Shown here in pieces: positions 1 through 8,405 of a stretch of DNA of 64,000 bases. Numbering within the stretch: the stretch's first letter is position 1; every line of letters starts with the position of its first letter. Position numbers and translations under genes: made by a program. The notes under the pieces were generated by a model. It searched no databases. It was not told the DNA's origin and saw only the letters and a program-made list of their open reading frames with translations. The stretch is from Bacillota bacterium (GTDB lineage Bacteria; Bacillota; Clostridia; Acetivibrionales; DTU013), in NCBI GenBank assembly GCA_023412915.1, contig JAEZRE010000006.1, forward strand, positions 124,001 through 188,000, read 5' to 3'.

Positions 1-811
1 TCTTCAGGACTCCTTCCGCTATCTCGGCCTGGGCACCCGCGCCGCCGACGGCATAGGTCAGCGTTATGGGGCCTGAGGGCAAATCGGGGTTCCAGCAGTC
101 GCCAAGATAGAATTTTACTTCCTCTCCGTGAATTACCCTGAAGCGTTTCGTCGGATCGAGTCTGATTAGCCTTTTTGCAATGTCGGTTCTTATTATGTGC
201 ATGTTCTTCCCGATGTTTTCCTTGGGAAGCGGAAAGCCTGTGAGGAAGATCCTTTCGTCGGGCACTCCGTATTCCTTCAGGCGGCGCATTGCATTGCCGC
301 AGGGGGCGAAGTATATGATCCTGCTTTCGCGCGGCCTTTCGGCAACCCATACCCTGTTGATATCGGCGTCGCATATTATGCAGTATACCGGCAGGTCCGT
401 CATCTGTTCCGCCGCAATGGCGGCCGCATAAAAAGATGTGATCACGGGCAGTCTTTTTTCAGCCAGCTTCATGCTCATACCCTTGCCCATTCCCCGGTCT
501 ATCAGCGTATACAGCGATTTTACCTGAAGCGAAGGCTTCGACTGGTCGCGCCGAGGATAATACGGCGATATGTTCTGCACTTTTTCAAGTACGTTGAACA
601 ACGACGGACCGATAAGTGGAATCTGCCTGGTTCTGGACAGCGATTCGTAGGAATTCTGGAATATCCTCCATTGCCTTTTCTCTTTTTTCTGGCATATTTC
701 GTTTTCTCCGAAAAGCTGTATGCCGCCGTAGGCTATTTCTCTCAAAGGGTAGGTGGCTCTTTGGTGGCCGAGCCCCATATTTGCGGAAATGATCCAGGCC
801 TCGTTGTTCAT
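1..811 (-). CDS. Glycosyltransferase-like protein, N-terminal 270 residues (runs off window)
   Basis: The gene reads leftwards from an ATG at 811 with a GGAGG site just upstream and is open to the window edge, so only the first 270 residues are seen. The N-terminus has a GLGHQRAT loop of the kind found in the first Rossmann domain of GT28/MurG and diacylglycerol glucosyltransferase-like enzymes. Further in, the pattern CIICDADINRVWV followed by YFAPCGNAMRRLKEYGVPDERIFLTGFPLP also resembles these families, where an acceptor-domain segment precedes a helix and a GxP loop. The C-terminal nucleotide-sugar domain is outside the window, so donor and acceptor are unknown. The family is inferred from motif layout. 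It is the last gene of a leftward group after the PspC-type gene, separated by a terminator. Confidence 0.6.
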   Translation of the reverse strand, partial: MNNEAWIISANMGLGHQRATYPLREIAYGGIQLFGENEICQKKEKRQWRIFQNSYESLSRTRQIPLIGPSLFNVLEKVQNISPYYPRRDQSKPSLQVKSLYTLIDRGMGKGMSMKLAEKRLPVITSFYAAAIAAEQMTDLPVYCIICDADINRVWVAERPRESRIIYFAPCGNAMRRLKEYGVPDERIFLTGFPLPKENIGKNMHIIRTDIAKRLIRLDPTKRFRVIHGEEVKFYLGDCWNPDLPSGPITLTYAVGGAGAQAEIAEGVLK

Positions 812-934
812 ATTGAACGCCTCCGAAACAAGTCGAATTTATTTATATTTTACCAGAAAAATGTACAATGAAACAAGTGCGTCGTATAGGATACAAACTT
901 CCTGAAACACAGGCGAACCGTCCCTGCGTTTCAT

Positions 935-969
935 AAAAAAGGGGCAGATCCAGCTTGTGAATCTGCCTC
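935..969 (-). terminator. Rho-independent terminator after the PspC-domain gene
   Basis: Read on the minus strand, GGCAGAT and ATCTGCC arms enclose an 11-base loop and are followed by CC and six T residues. It lies about 30 bases past the stop of the PspC-domain gene at 1000. Next to it, at 904-931, sits an imperfect inverted repeat (GAAACACAGG / CTGCGTTTC) carrying the GAACCGTCCC core of the dispersed repeat seen elsewhere in the window. Confidence 0.75.
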
Positions 970-999
970 AAAGGGTGATAATAAAATTTTCTGGGGATT

Positions 1000-1206
1000 T
1001 TACCAGTCGTGATACTTGCAGCTGCTGCGCCTGGGTATCACAATCCATGCGATGAAATACGCGAGCAGTCCGAAACCGTCGAGGAAGATCGAGAGGAACC
1101 ATAACAACCTTACTATTGTAGGATCTATACCAAAGTATTCGCCGATACCTCCGCAAACGCCGCCAATCTTTTTATTACTGTCAGACAGGAATAATCTTCT
1201 ATCCAT
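1000..1206 (-). CDS. PspC-domain small membrane protein
   Basis: This 68-residue protein is essentially one PspC domain. A cytoplasmic start RRLFLSDSNKKIGGVCGGI is followed by the family hallmark GIGEYFGIDPTIVRLLW and one hydrophobic segment (about residues 30-58) ending in VIPRR. PspC proteins are inner-membrane proteins linked to envelope-stress responses in proteobacteria; in Bacillota many are short stand-alone proteins of unknown role. The start is an ATG with AGGAG upstream. It is apparently monocistronic, with a terminator directly downstream. Confidence 0.85.
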   Translation of the reverse strand: MDRRLFLSDSNKKIGGVCGGIGEYFGIDPTIVRLLWFLSIFLDGFGLLAYFIAWIVIPRRSSCKYHDW

Positions 1207-1321
1207 AATCTTGCACTCCTTTATTTCAATATGCTTGTTTTAATGTTTACACTAAATCATACGAAAGGCGGAATGCGGTGTCTGAAAGAATTATTCTTTT
1301 ATAGCAAATTGTTTTGAGCGT

Positions 1322-1987
1322 TCAGGTCTGTATGAATTCGATATTGCCGCTCTCCAATATCGCGCGTGCAAAACCACCGGATCCGATGCGTCCGCCAACG
1401 ATTATTCCGCCCCTCGCGGCATCCTGCACCTGATGGAAATCCGAGCCGGACAGCATTTTTAGTCCGTTGTCCTTTGCATATTGCAATGCCAGGTCGTTCG
1501 AAGAATCATGCCTCGGATTGCCGTTGTATATCTCGATACCGTCAATGAGTGAAGGTTTGGCCGGTATCATCCGCGGTCTGAAGGGATGAGCCTGAAATAT
1601 AAGGATGCCGTTTTCGGCCGCGAGCTTTCTGAACGCTTCCAGACCAAGCTTGTACAGCTTTTTGTGTGTGCGGAGAAATTGCTCGTCAAAGCCATAGACC
1701 AGGTAGTCGTTCGGATTTTCATTGAATTGTATCTCCATGCCCAGGTGGACGTCCAGGCCAAGCCTTGCACCCTCTTCCAGAGCCTTGCGGTAGCCTGCCA
1801 GGTACAGGTCGATTTTTTCATCCCAGCTTTTGAAAAGCTGTTTTTCAAAAAAACCACGGGTGTAATGATCTGTTACGACTATTCCCGTATAACCGGCTTT
1901 TTTGTATATGCGGACTGCCTCGACGGCCGGTACTTTGCCGCAGGGACTGGTTTCGTCGGTATGCAGGTGCGTCTCGTATTTAAACAT
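1322..1987 (-). CDS. PHP-domain metal-dependent phosphoesterase
   Basis: This 221-residue protein opens with the PHP signature THLHTDE (H7, H9, D11), followed by VVTDHYTRGF, a central GMEIQFN with a metal-ligand Glu, FQAHPFRPR, and the C-terminal GSDFHQ motif. These are the metal-binding motifs of the polymerase-and-histidinol-phosphatase superfamily in order, and the length matches stand-alone PHP phosphoesterases. The substrate cannot be read from the sequence; family members hydrolyse nucleotides, oligonucleotides or histidinol phosphate. The ATG at 1987 has an AAAGGA ribosome site. The gene stands alone, diverging from the WG-repeat lipoprotein gene with about 90 bases between them. Confidence 0.85.
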   Translation of the reverse strand: MFKYETHLHTDETSPCGKVPAVEAVRIYKKAGYTGIVVTDHYTRGFFEKQLFKSWDEKIDLYLAGYRKALEEGARLGLDVHLGMEIQFNENPNDYLVYGFDEQFLRTHKKLYKLGLEAFRKLAAENGILIFQAHPFRPRMIPAKPSLIDGIEIYNGNPRHDSSNDLALQYAKDNGLKMLSGSDFHQVQDAARGGIIVGGRIGSGGFARAILESGNIEFIQT

Positions 1988-2079
1988 GTTTTAATCTATC
2001 CTTTACTTTGTTTTTAACATTATAACACAAGAGTTATGTTATTATAAATTATGGTAGACTAACAAATTTTGGAGGCTGT

Positions 2080-4035
2080 ATGAACGGATTGAAAAGGGCA
2101 TTGGTTTTGGCAATATCGGCGGTAATGCTTGTTGTTAACGCTTCCTGCAGCAGTGTTCAGACTGTAGGCAATATGCAGGACACCGCGGAAAATACCGCGG
2201 CAGTCACGGAAACAGCCGCAGGAACGACCGCAGAAGCGGCTGCAGCGACCGGAACAACCGATGCCGAAGGAACCTCGATCGGCAAGGATACATTGAATAC
2301 GGAAAAATCAATGCTTTACCCTGCGCAGGAAAATTACCTGGACGGCAGTAAATGGGGCTACATCGACGATACGGGCAGATTTGCCGTCGAACCGCAATTT
2401 TCGCAGGCGGGGGGATTCCAGGACAATGGGTTGGCTATTGTTTGCAAGGATAACAAGTATGGTATTATCGATGGGACGGGCAAACTTATTGCTGAGCCTG
2501 TATATGACTATATAAACGATTACAGCGAAGGTTTTGCCATCGCTTCGGATGCCGGCGGAAGCGTTGTTTTGGACGGGACCGGAAAGGAAATTTCCAATAA
2601 ATACGGCTTTATAGGCAGTTATAAAAACAAACGCGCGATATACCTTACGAAAACAAAGGATGGCGCATACATATACGGCTATCTGGACGAGAGCGGAAAA
2701 CCCGCGATCGAGGCGGCTTATCAGAGCGCCACGGAATTCAATGACGGCAAGGCGACCGTAATGTACTCCGAGCAGCAGTTTGCGCTTATAGATATTTCCG
2801 GAAAGGTTATTAAGACATTCAATTATACGTACGTGGGCAAGGTCTCCGAGGGTATGATGGAGTTCCGCTCGAGCGACAATGAAAAATACGGGTATATGGA
2901 TACAGCCGGGAATATTGTTATTAAACCTGCTTTCTCCTATGCCTATAGCTTTGAAGGGGGGAAGGCTGTAGTAAGTAAGCAGGACGCCTCGGGAAACAGC
3001 TTGTACGGACTTATCGACAAGACAGGTAAGTTTGTGATCGAGCCGAAATACAGCGATGTAAGGCAATTGGGGGAGAACAGGTTCGCGGTAGGCAGGGCTG
3101 TGGATCCGAATTTCCCGCCTGCGGGCACCCGGTATGCACTGGCGGATCAGGAAGGCAGGTTGCTGACCGATTTCATATATTACGACATATTACAACACTT
3201 CGAGGACGGGACCGCTTCTGTCAATGACGGCAAAGAGCTGTACTTTATCGACACAGCCGGTAAACGCGTCGATACGCTTCCCTCGGCGGAAGGCTCGGGA
3301 GCTTTGGAGAAGACAGGCGACCTCATCTGCGCAAATGTAGATCAAAGGCTTTATTATATGAACGGTAAGGGCGAAGTGGTCTACAAACCCGCTTCATTGA
3401 TTGAACTGGGCGGGGGATTGACGGTCAGCGAGAATAAATTTAAACCGAACAGGGATTACCTTGTTTATTACCCCGTATTGAGCGGCATGACCGATACAAA
3501 AGCCCAGGAGTCGCTGAATAAATTGCTGGGCAGTGAAACCGGCGATACTTCCGCAGCGTCCATAAAGGTGGAGGACAGTCTTGACTATCAATACGACAGT
3601 AATTTCTCCGTCGGACTCCGACAGAAGGACTTACTCGTGATACTGAAAACGGGTTATTTTTACCCGAAGGGCGCGGCGCATGGGATGCCCAGTAAGGAGT
3701 GCCTCCATATCGATCTTAAAAGCGGGGCGGTATACCAACTTAAGGATCTGTTCAAAAGCGGCAGTAATTATACCAAGGTTCTTAGCGATATCGTCGGAAA
3801 GCAAATGAAGGACAAGATGGCGTCGGATCCCGATAACAATCTTTACTGGACTGAAGATTACAAAGGCATAGGAAAAAATCAGCTGTTTTATGTTACCGGG
3901 CATTCGCTCGTACTCTATTTCACACCTTACGAAATAGCGCCTTATGCGGCGGGCTTCCCCGAGTTTTCCGTCAAATTCGATGAGATTAAAAATATCCTGG
4001 ATAAGGAAGGAGCCTTCTGGAATTCGTTCAATTAG
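2080..4035 (+). CDS. WG-repeat lipoprotein with C-terminal DUF3298-like domain
   Basis: The 651-residue product starts with a lipoprotein-type signal (basic KR, hydrophobic core, ASC with Cys23), then an Ala/Thr/Glu-rich linker to about residue 75. Residues 80-430 carry repeated WG/KWG units such as KWGYIDDTGRFAVEPQF, KYGIIDGTGKLIAEP and LYGLIDKTGKFVIEP, each about 40-50 residues. The last 200 residues (YYPVLSGM, a YFYPKGAAHGMP segment, LYFTPYEIAPYAAGFPEFSV) resemble the DUF3298/RsiV-type extracellular domain. It is therefore predicted to sit outside the membrane, anchored by lipid. The role of WG-repeat proteins is largely unknown. The start has a clear GGAGG site, and the gene seems monocistronic. 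Confidence 0.85.
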   Translation: MNGLKRALVLAISAVMLVVNASCSSVQTVGNMQDTAENTAAVTETAAGTTAEAAAATGTTDAEGTSIGKDTLNTEKSMLYPAQENYLDGSKWGYIDDTGRFAVEPQFSQAGGFQDNGLAIVCKDNKYGIIDGTGKLIAEPVYDYINDYSEGFAIASDAGGSVVLDGTGKEISNKYGFIGSYKNKRAIYLTKTKDGAYIYGYLDESGKPAIEAAYQSATEFNDGKATVMYSEQQFALIDISGKVIKTFNYTYVGKVSEGMMEFRSSDNEKYGYMDTAGNIVIKPAFSYAYSFEGGKAVVSKQDASGNSLYGLIDKTGKFVIEPKYSDVRQLGENRFAVGRAVDPNFPPAGTRYALADQEGRLLTDFIYYDILQHFEDGTASVNDGKELYFIDTAGKRVDTLPSAEGSGALEKTGDLICANVDQRLYYMNGKGEVVYKPASLIELGGGLTVSENKFKPNRDYLVYYPVLSGMTDTKAQESLNKLLGSETGDTSAASIKVEDSLDYQYDSNFSVGLRQKDLLVILKTGYFYPKGAAHGMPSKECLHIDLKSGAVYQLKDLFKSGSNYTKVLSDIVGKQMKDKMASDPDNNLYWTEDYKGIGKNQLFYVTGHSLVLYFTPYEIAPYAAGFPEFSVKFDEIKNILDKEGAFWNSFN

Positions 4036-4221
4036 CCGCTTTTGCTGATATTCCGGGACGGTTACTCCCAAAGTGGATAACCGGCCTTTATAGTGCCAGC
4101 GGTAATTTGACCGTATGGGAAATTATTGATACTATTACTTGATAATAGTCACATTAGTGTAACTCGGCGTACCAATGCTATGGAGCTTTGGATAAATAAA
4201 GTTATACAAAGAAAGCATAGA

Positions 4222-4737
4222 ATGAAAATATATATCGTCGGTGCTGTTTCCAGCGGCAAATCCACACTTGCAAAAAAGCTGTCAAAGGCGTCGGGCATAC
4301 CTTTTCGATCGCTTGACGAGGTCGTGCATATTCCCGACAGTTCGAACCCATGGGGTAATATGAAGCGACAGGCGGAGGAACGCGATAAGCTGTTTTCATC
4401 GATAATACAGGAGTCGGACTGGATTATTGAAGACGTTGGCAGGCCCTGCTTTGAAGCCGGCATGAAGGAATCGGATACCATCGTACTGCTCGAAATCCCC
4501 TCTTCCATAAGGAATTTCAGGATAATCAAACGCTGGATCAGACAGCGTTTAGGGTTAGAAGAGTGCTTCTATACTCCTAGTATCAAAATGCTGAGAAGCA
4601 TGCTTAAATGGTCGAGAGATTACGACTTGCAGAAGGACGGCTTGAAAAGCCGGATAGACCGTTATTCGGGGAAAGTTGTCAAGCTTGGGGGCAATAAAGA
4701 CATCGAGGCTTTTTTGGACACTATTGGCGAGCAATAG
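4222..4737 (+). CDS. P-loop nucleotide/shikimate-kinase-like protein
   Basis: From the chosen ATG the 171-residue product begins MKIYIVGAVSSGKSTLAKKL, a Walker A loop right at the N-terminus as in small kinases and FlaR/topology-modulation-type P-loop proteins. It continues with SLDEVVH (a possible DE/DD substrate motif) and WIIEDVGRP, then a LID-like stretch KRWIRQRLGLEECFYTPS with basic residues. Such proteins usually phosphorylate small metabolites or nucleotides; the substrate here is unknown. In-frame upstream ATGs exist at 4126 and 4180, but they would add an uncharacteristic N-terminal tail, so 4222 is preferred although its ribosome site (GAAAG) is weak. Confidence 0.7.
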   Translation: MKIYIVGAVSSGKSTLAKKLSKASGIPFRSLDEVVHIPDSSNPWGNMKRQAEERDKLFSSIIQESDWIIEDVGRPCFEAGMKESDTIVLLEIPSSIRNFRIIKRWIRQRLGLEECFYTPSIKMLRSMLKWSRDYDLQKDGLKSRIDRYSGKVVKLGGNKDIEAFLDTIGEQ

Positions 4738-4804
4738 TACGATATGACTAAGTACTTATTATTTATATTTTGTACGTATAATGTGCACGAATGGAGGAAT
4801 AAAC

Positions 4805-5323
4805 TTGGTTGAATTTTGGGATATATTAGATAAAAACGGTAATGTAACAGGACGTGTTCACGAGCGTGGCAAACCCATGAACAAAGGCGAATTTCACCTT
4901 GAGGTTTATGTTTGGATTGAGAACGACAACGGTGAATACCTTATATCGCAAAGGTCGCCGAACAAGACGTTACCAAATATGTGGGAATGTACGGGCGGAA
5001 ATTCGGTTGCGGGCGATGATAGCTTGACTACGGCATTGAAAGAAACAAAAGAAGAATTAGGTATTATTCTTGAGCCGCGGAATGGACGAATGATTAAACA
5101 TCACTTACCGTGCAGAGACGTTGAATGTCACGGTTTGGCTGATGTTTGGTTATTTCGGCAAAATGCAGACATATCAACCGTAATTCTTGCTCCTGATGAA
5201 ACCTGCAATGCAATGTGGGCAAGCCGTGATGAAATTAACCGTATGATTGACGAGGGAACATTCACAACATGGGAACAATATAAATACATTGACGAATTGT
5301 TTGAGGAAATTAAAATGGATTGA
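4805..5323 (+). CDS. Nudix hydrolase, TTG start
   Basis: The product (172 residues from TTG 4805) starts LVEFWDILDKNGNVTGRVHERG, the N-terminal pattern of the IPP-isomerase-like Nudix subgroup. GGAGG at 4793-4797 is seven bases ahead of this TTG; the in-frame ATG at 4781 lies upstream of that site and is unlikely. The Nudix box sits around residues 65-90, reading GNSVAGDDSLTTALKETKEE then LGI. The conserved Glu after the first Gly block is Asp and the usual Arg of REUxEE is Lys, while the metal-binding TKEELG core is intact. It probably hydrolyses a nucleoside-diphosphate-linked substrate. The gene and its 3' flank are more A+T-rich than the neighbours. Confidence 0.85.
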   Translation: MVEFWDILDKNGNVTGRVHERGKPMNKGEFHLEVYVWIENDNGEYLISQRSPNKTLPNMWECTGGNSVAGDDSLTTALKETKEELGIILEPRNGRMIKHHLPCRDVECHGLADVWLFRQNADISTVILAPDETCNAMWASRDEINRMIDEGTFTTWEQYKYIDELFEEIKMD

Positions 5324-5657
5324 TGGATTGCACACAGTATAAGCATTTTTAGTACCAAACTACTACACGACATTTACAAATTGCGAAGACGGTTCCGTTA
5401 CATGGGATATTACCTTCATTTGCGGTAGTGAAGTAATATGTTTCATAAGATTGCTCATTTTTCCAATTAATGGGCAAATTTGAACAATAAAATCTGTGTT
5501 TTAGCACTATTTCAATGATTTTTAGCGATATAAAGATACAAAGCTCAGAATTATGTAGACCAATGTTGCCCATTAATTGAAATTTTGGACAATCTCAGAA
5601 ATTACGTTTGCCTCGACGCTGACTTGTTCCTGTACTTCTATAAGAAACTAAAACAGG
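5324..5657. repeat. Gene-free A+T-rich stretch with 14-bp inverted repeats
   Basis: No convincing gene is present between the Nudix gene and the DUF445 pair. A perfect 14-bp inverted repeat, CAATTAATGGGCAA at 5464-5477 and its complement at 5566-5579, encloses 88 bases. The whole 116-bp unit resembles a miniature inverted-repeat element, but no target-site duplication is obvious. Confidence 0.45.
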
Positions 5658-6974
5658 TTACCGCATGAATTGGCCTATAAACGGCATTATATAGGGGTTA
5701 TACAGCAGGTTCACAAACAGGTAGATAACTATCCCGGCGGCGGCGCCCACTATGGAGCCGTTGATCCTGATCCACTGCAGGTCGTTTCCGACCTTGTCGT
5801 CGAAGAATTTATTCAGCTTTTCATTGGAGAACGAACCGAGCGTGTCCTTTGCGATCTCGCCTATAAGATGGTGTTCGTTTATGATAACGCGCTGCAGTAC
5901 TGTCCCCAGCATATCTTCCGTTGCGCTGCGGATCGTATCGTCGTTCTTGAGGCGCTCTCGGTAATTGTCGATGCTGGTGTTAAGCCAATGCGCCGCTTCC
6001 TGTTTGCGGAAGCCGGATTCGATCGCGGAGGTGAGAAGCTGCTGCAGGGCTTCGAGCAGGCCAAGATGTTCCAGTATTCCGTTTTTCCAGGTCTGAAGCA
6101 GCTCGAGCAGGGTCTGGTCGCCGTCGAGACGTTTCAGCAGATCCCCGGCGCATTCCGTCAGCTTCAGGAATATGGGACTGGAAGGCTCCCTGATGGATTC
6201 AAGCGTCTTCACGAGTTCGCGCTGCAGCAGGTCGGTAATGCTGAACAGGTTGCTGTATTTGCTGTTCCTGGACATATTGAGCAGCATCTTCACAAAAAAC
6301 GAGCCTGCCCGCGTACTTGACTCATTGTAGCGCTCCTGTTCACGCAGCAGCCTGTAAATCTTCTCGCGGGTGCTGTCCTTTTTGGCTATTTCCACAGCCT
6401 TGCCGACAAGTCCGGAAAGCCATTCCTTATGTCTGCCTTCTTCGAATGCCTTGACCAGCAGGGAACGGATATCATCGGACAGCTCCTCCTTTTTAAGCCC
6501 TTCCTTTATGAAATTGTCGAGGTAGGCTGCGATTTTTGTTTTATCTAAACTATCGGCCTTATCGCCGAGCATTTCCTGAAATTTTTCCTCCGAAAGCAGT
6601 TCGTCCAATTTTCCAAGCAGTCCGTCGACTATGGTATCGACGAGATTCAGCGATTCCAGCTTGCCCTTTAAGGCATCGACGCTCAGGAGTTCGCTGCTTA
6701 CGAGGTTTGAAACGCTCGCAACGATACGTTCGCGGTTGTTCGGTATTATGGCGGTGTGCCAGGATATACCCAAAGGCTTCCTGAAGAGAGCCGACACGGC
6801 GAACCAGTCTGCTATGCCGCCCACAAGCGCAGCCTCAGCGGTGAACGCAAGAAGCCCTGCGGCAAAGCTGCCGCTGTACAGGTGCTTGATTACCGTCGCC
6901 GCGACGAACAGTGCGAAAAATATGATCAATAAAATATTTGCTATGGTTTTGTTGGGCTGTCTGACCTGCTCCAT
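5658..6974 (-). CDS. DUF445 family membrane protein (downstream copy)
   Basis: This 438-residue protein has the two DUF445 signatures: GGIADWFAVSALFRKPLG near residue 52 after one N-terminal hydrophobic segment, and VGNDLQWIRINGSIVGAAAG near the C-terminus followed by a final membrane segment. Between them lies a long, charged, helical region. DUF445 proteins (YheB/YjiN group) are membrane-anchored at both ends with no settled function; some are tied to envelope integrity or sporulation. It starts two bases after the stop of the paralogous upstream gene, with its GGAGG site inside that gene's end, so the two are translationally coupled. Confidence 0.9.
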   Translation of the reverse strand: MEQVRQPNKTIANILLIIFFALFVAATVIKHLYSGSFAAGLLAFTAEAALVGGIADWFAVSALFRKPLGISWHTAIIPNNRERIVASVSNLVSSELLSVDALKGKLESLNLVDTIVDGLLGKLDELLSEEKFQEMLGDKADSLDKTKIAAYLDNFIKEGLKKEELSDDIRSLLVKAFEEGRHKEWLSGLVGKAVEIAKKDSTREKIYRLLREQERYNESSTRAGSFFVKMLLNMSRNSKYSNLFSITDLLQRELVKTLESIREPSSPIFLKLTECAGDLLKRLDGDQTLLELLQTWKNGILEHLGLLEALQQLLTSAIESGFRKQEAAHWLNTSIDNYRERLKNDDTIRSATEDMLGTVLQRVIINEHHLIGEIAKDTLGSFSNEKLNKFFDDKVGNDLQWIRINGSIVGAAAGIVIYLFVNLLYNPYIMPFIGQFMR

Positions 6975-6976
6975 TG

Positions 6977-8284
6977 CTAACCTCCCATTACGATCCCGAC
7001 AAGTGAGGAGATAAGGTACAGGGCCACGCCTGCGAGACCTCCCACAAGGGAACCGTTGATTCTGATTATTTGCAGGTCATTTCCCGCTTTGTTTTCGACG
7101 AGGTCGACTAGCATTTCATCCGAAAAGCTGTTAAGCTTTTCACGGACAAGCTGCCCAAGGACATCATGATTATCTTCTATTAGCTGGGTCAGGGCTGCCT
7201 TTATATAGCGGTCGACTTCGGCTTGCTTCTGCCTGTCGTTTTTAAAATCCTCCACAAGACTGTCTATAAGGCTGTTTATATAATTAACGCTTCCATCCGC
7301 CGTACCGCCTTCCCTGAGGAGAGGATATACATAGTCGGCGATCGCAGTGCCGCTGCCCTTGTGTTCAAACAGACCGCGGCCCTTGTCTTCGATCCTGTCC
7401 TGGAGCTCATTGTTGTGCAACAGGTCGTCGGAGGTCCTGACAAGCCATGCCTCAAGGCCTTTTCTCTGTTCGCTCTCAGGCTCCTTCAGGGAATTCAGGT
7501 ATTCGAGACCTTCGGTCAGGAGCCGTGAGGAAAGCTTCATCGGGGAGACCTGGGATACTTCGGCCAGGGCCATTGCAAGCCTGAAGAACATCTTCTTTCC
7601 GGCGGTTTCCTTTTCGGCGTTCTTCGAGATCCCTGCATATACGTCCGAGACGAAATCATTGACGAGCTTTCCGAACTGGGGGAAGAGCATGAATTCCTTG
7701 AATTCCTCGACTGTGCGTTTTATGAGCCTTTCATCGGTGAGATTCACAGACAGCCATTCGACGGCTTCCGAAACAAGGGGCGCCAGCTTTATGTTTTCCG
7801 TATTATCCTTAAGGAGCTTTCGCAGATATTCTCCGGTTTCTTCCATATCGATGCCTGACAGCATGTCGCCTACAATCTTGTTGGCAAGCTTTTTTATCTC
7901 TTCCTTGCCGGCGCTGTCGTCAAGATATCGAATTATGCTGGCAGAAAAGCTGAAGTTTTGAAATTTCTCCAGAATGGCGTCCTTCGTAAGCAGCTCGTCC
8001 TCGACCATGAATACGAGGGAGTTAAAAAGCTTTTCCCGGCTGTGCTGGACAATCTCAGTTTTGAACGGAATGCCGAGAGGCTTCCTCGTCAGCGCCGTTA
8101 TTCCGAACCAGTCCGCGAAACCGCCGATCATCGATGCGCTGAACAACGCGGTTAACAGCCCGCCGGCAAAGCTGCCGCTGAGGGGGAGCGCCAGCAGGAA
8201 GCCGATCGTTACGATTATCAATATGACTGTTGCTATATACCGGTTGTTCTTTTTCAAAGGCTTATCCTTTCGATATTTCTTCAT
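6977..8284 (-). CDS. DUF445 family membrane protein (upstream copy)
   Basis: This is the first gene of the DUF445 pair: 435 residues with GGFADWFGITALTRKPLG after an N-terminal hydrophobic stretch and AGNDLQIIRINGSLVGGLAG before the C-terminal one. It has the same topology and length as the following gene but is well diverged from it, so the duplication is old or the two act as a heteromer. The start is an ATG at 8284 with only a weak ribosome site. The gene diverges from the HD-hydrolase gene, with about 120 A+T-rich bases between that must hold promoters for both directions. Confidence 0.9.
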   Translation of the reverse strand: MKKYRKDKPLKKNNRYIATVILIIVTIGFLLALPLSGSFAGGLLTALFSASMIGGFADWFGITALTRKPLGIPFKTEIVQHSREKLFNSLVFMVEDELLTKDAILEKFQNFSFSASIIRYLDDSAGKEEIKKLANKIVGDMLSGIDMEETGEYLRKLLKDNTENIKLAPLVSEAVEWLSVNLTDERLIKRTVEEFKEFMLFPQFGKLVNDFVSDVYAGISKNAEKETAGKKMFFRLAMALAEVSQVSPMKLSSRLLTEGLEYLNSLKEPESEQRKGLEAWLVRTSDDLLHNNELQDRIEDKGRGLFEHKGSGTAIADYVYPLLREGGTADGSVNYINSLIDSLVEDFKNDRQKQAEVDRYIKAALTQLIEDNHDVLGQLVREKLNSFSDEMLVDLVENKAGNDLQIIRINGSLVGGLAGVALYLISSLVGIVMGG

Positions 8285-8405
8285 ATCATATATTATTTAC
8301 GATAAAAAAGCGTTTAAGTTTGCAATAATTCAATAAAAACATACCAACATTATACTATATACTATGATAAAATTGGTATGAGCAGTTTAGCAAGGAGGTC
8401 GCAAT

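Noticed and set aside
197..871. Long rightward frame opposite the first gene
   Set aside because: It is the antisense shadow of the glycosyltransferase-like gene, which has a clear start, ribosome site and family motifs.
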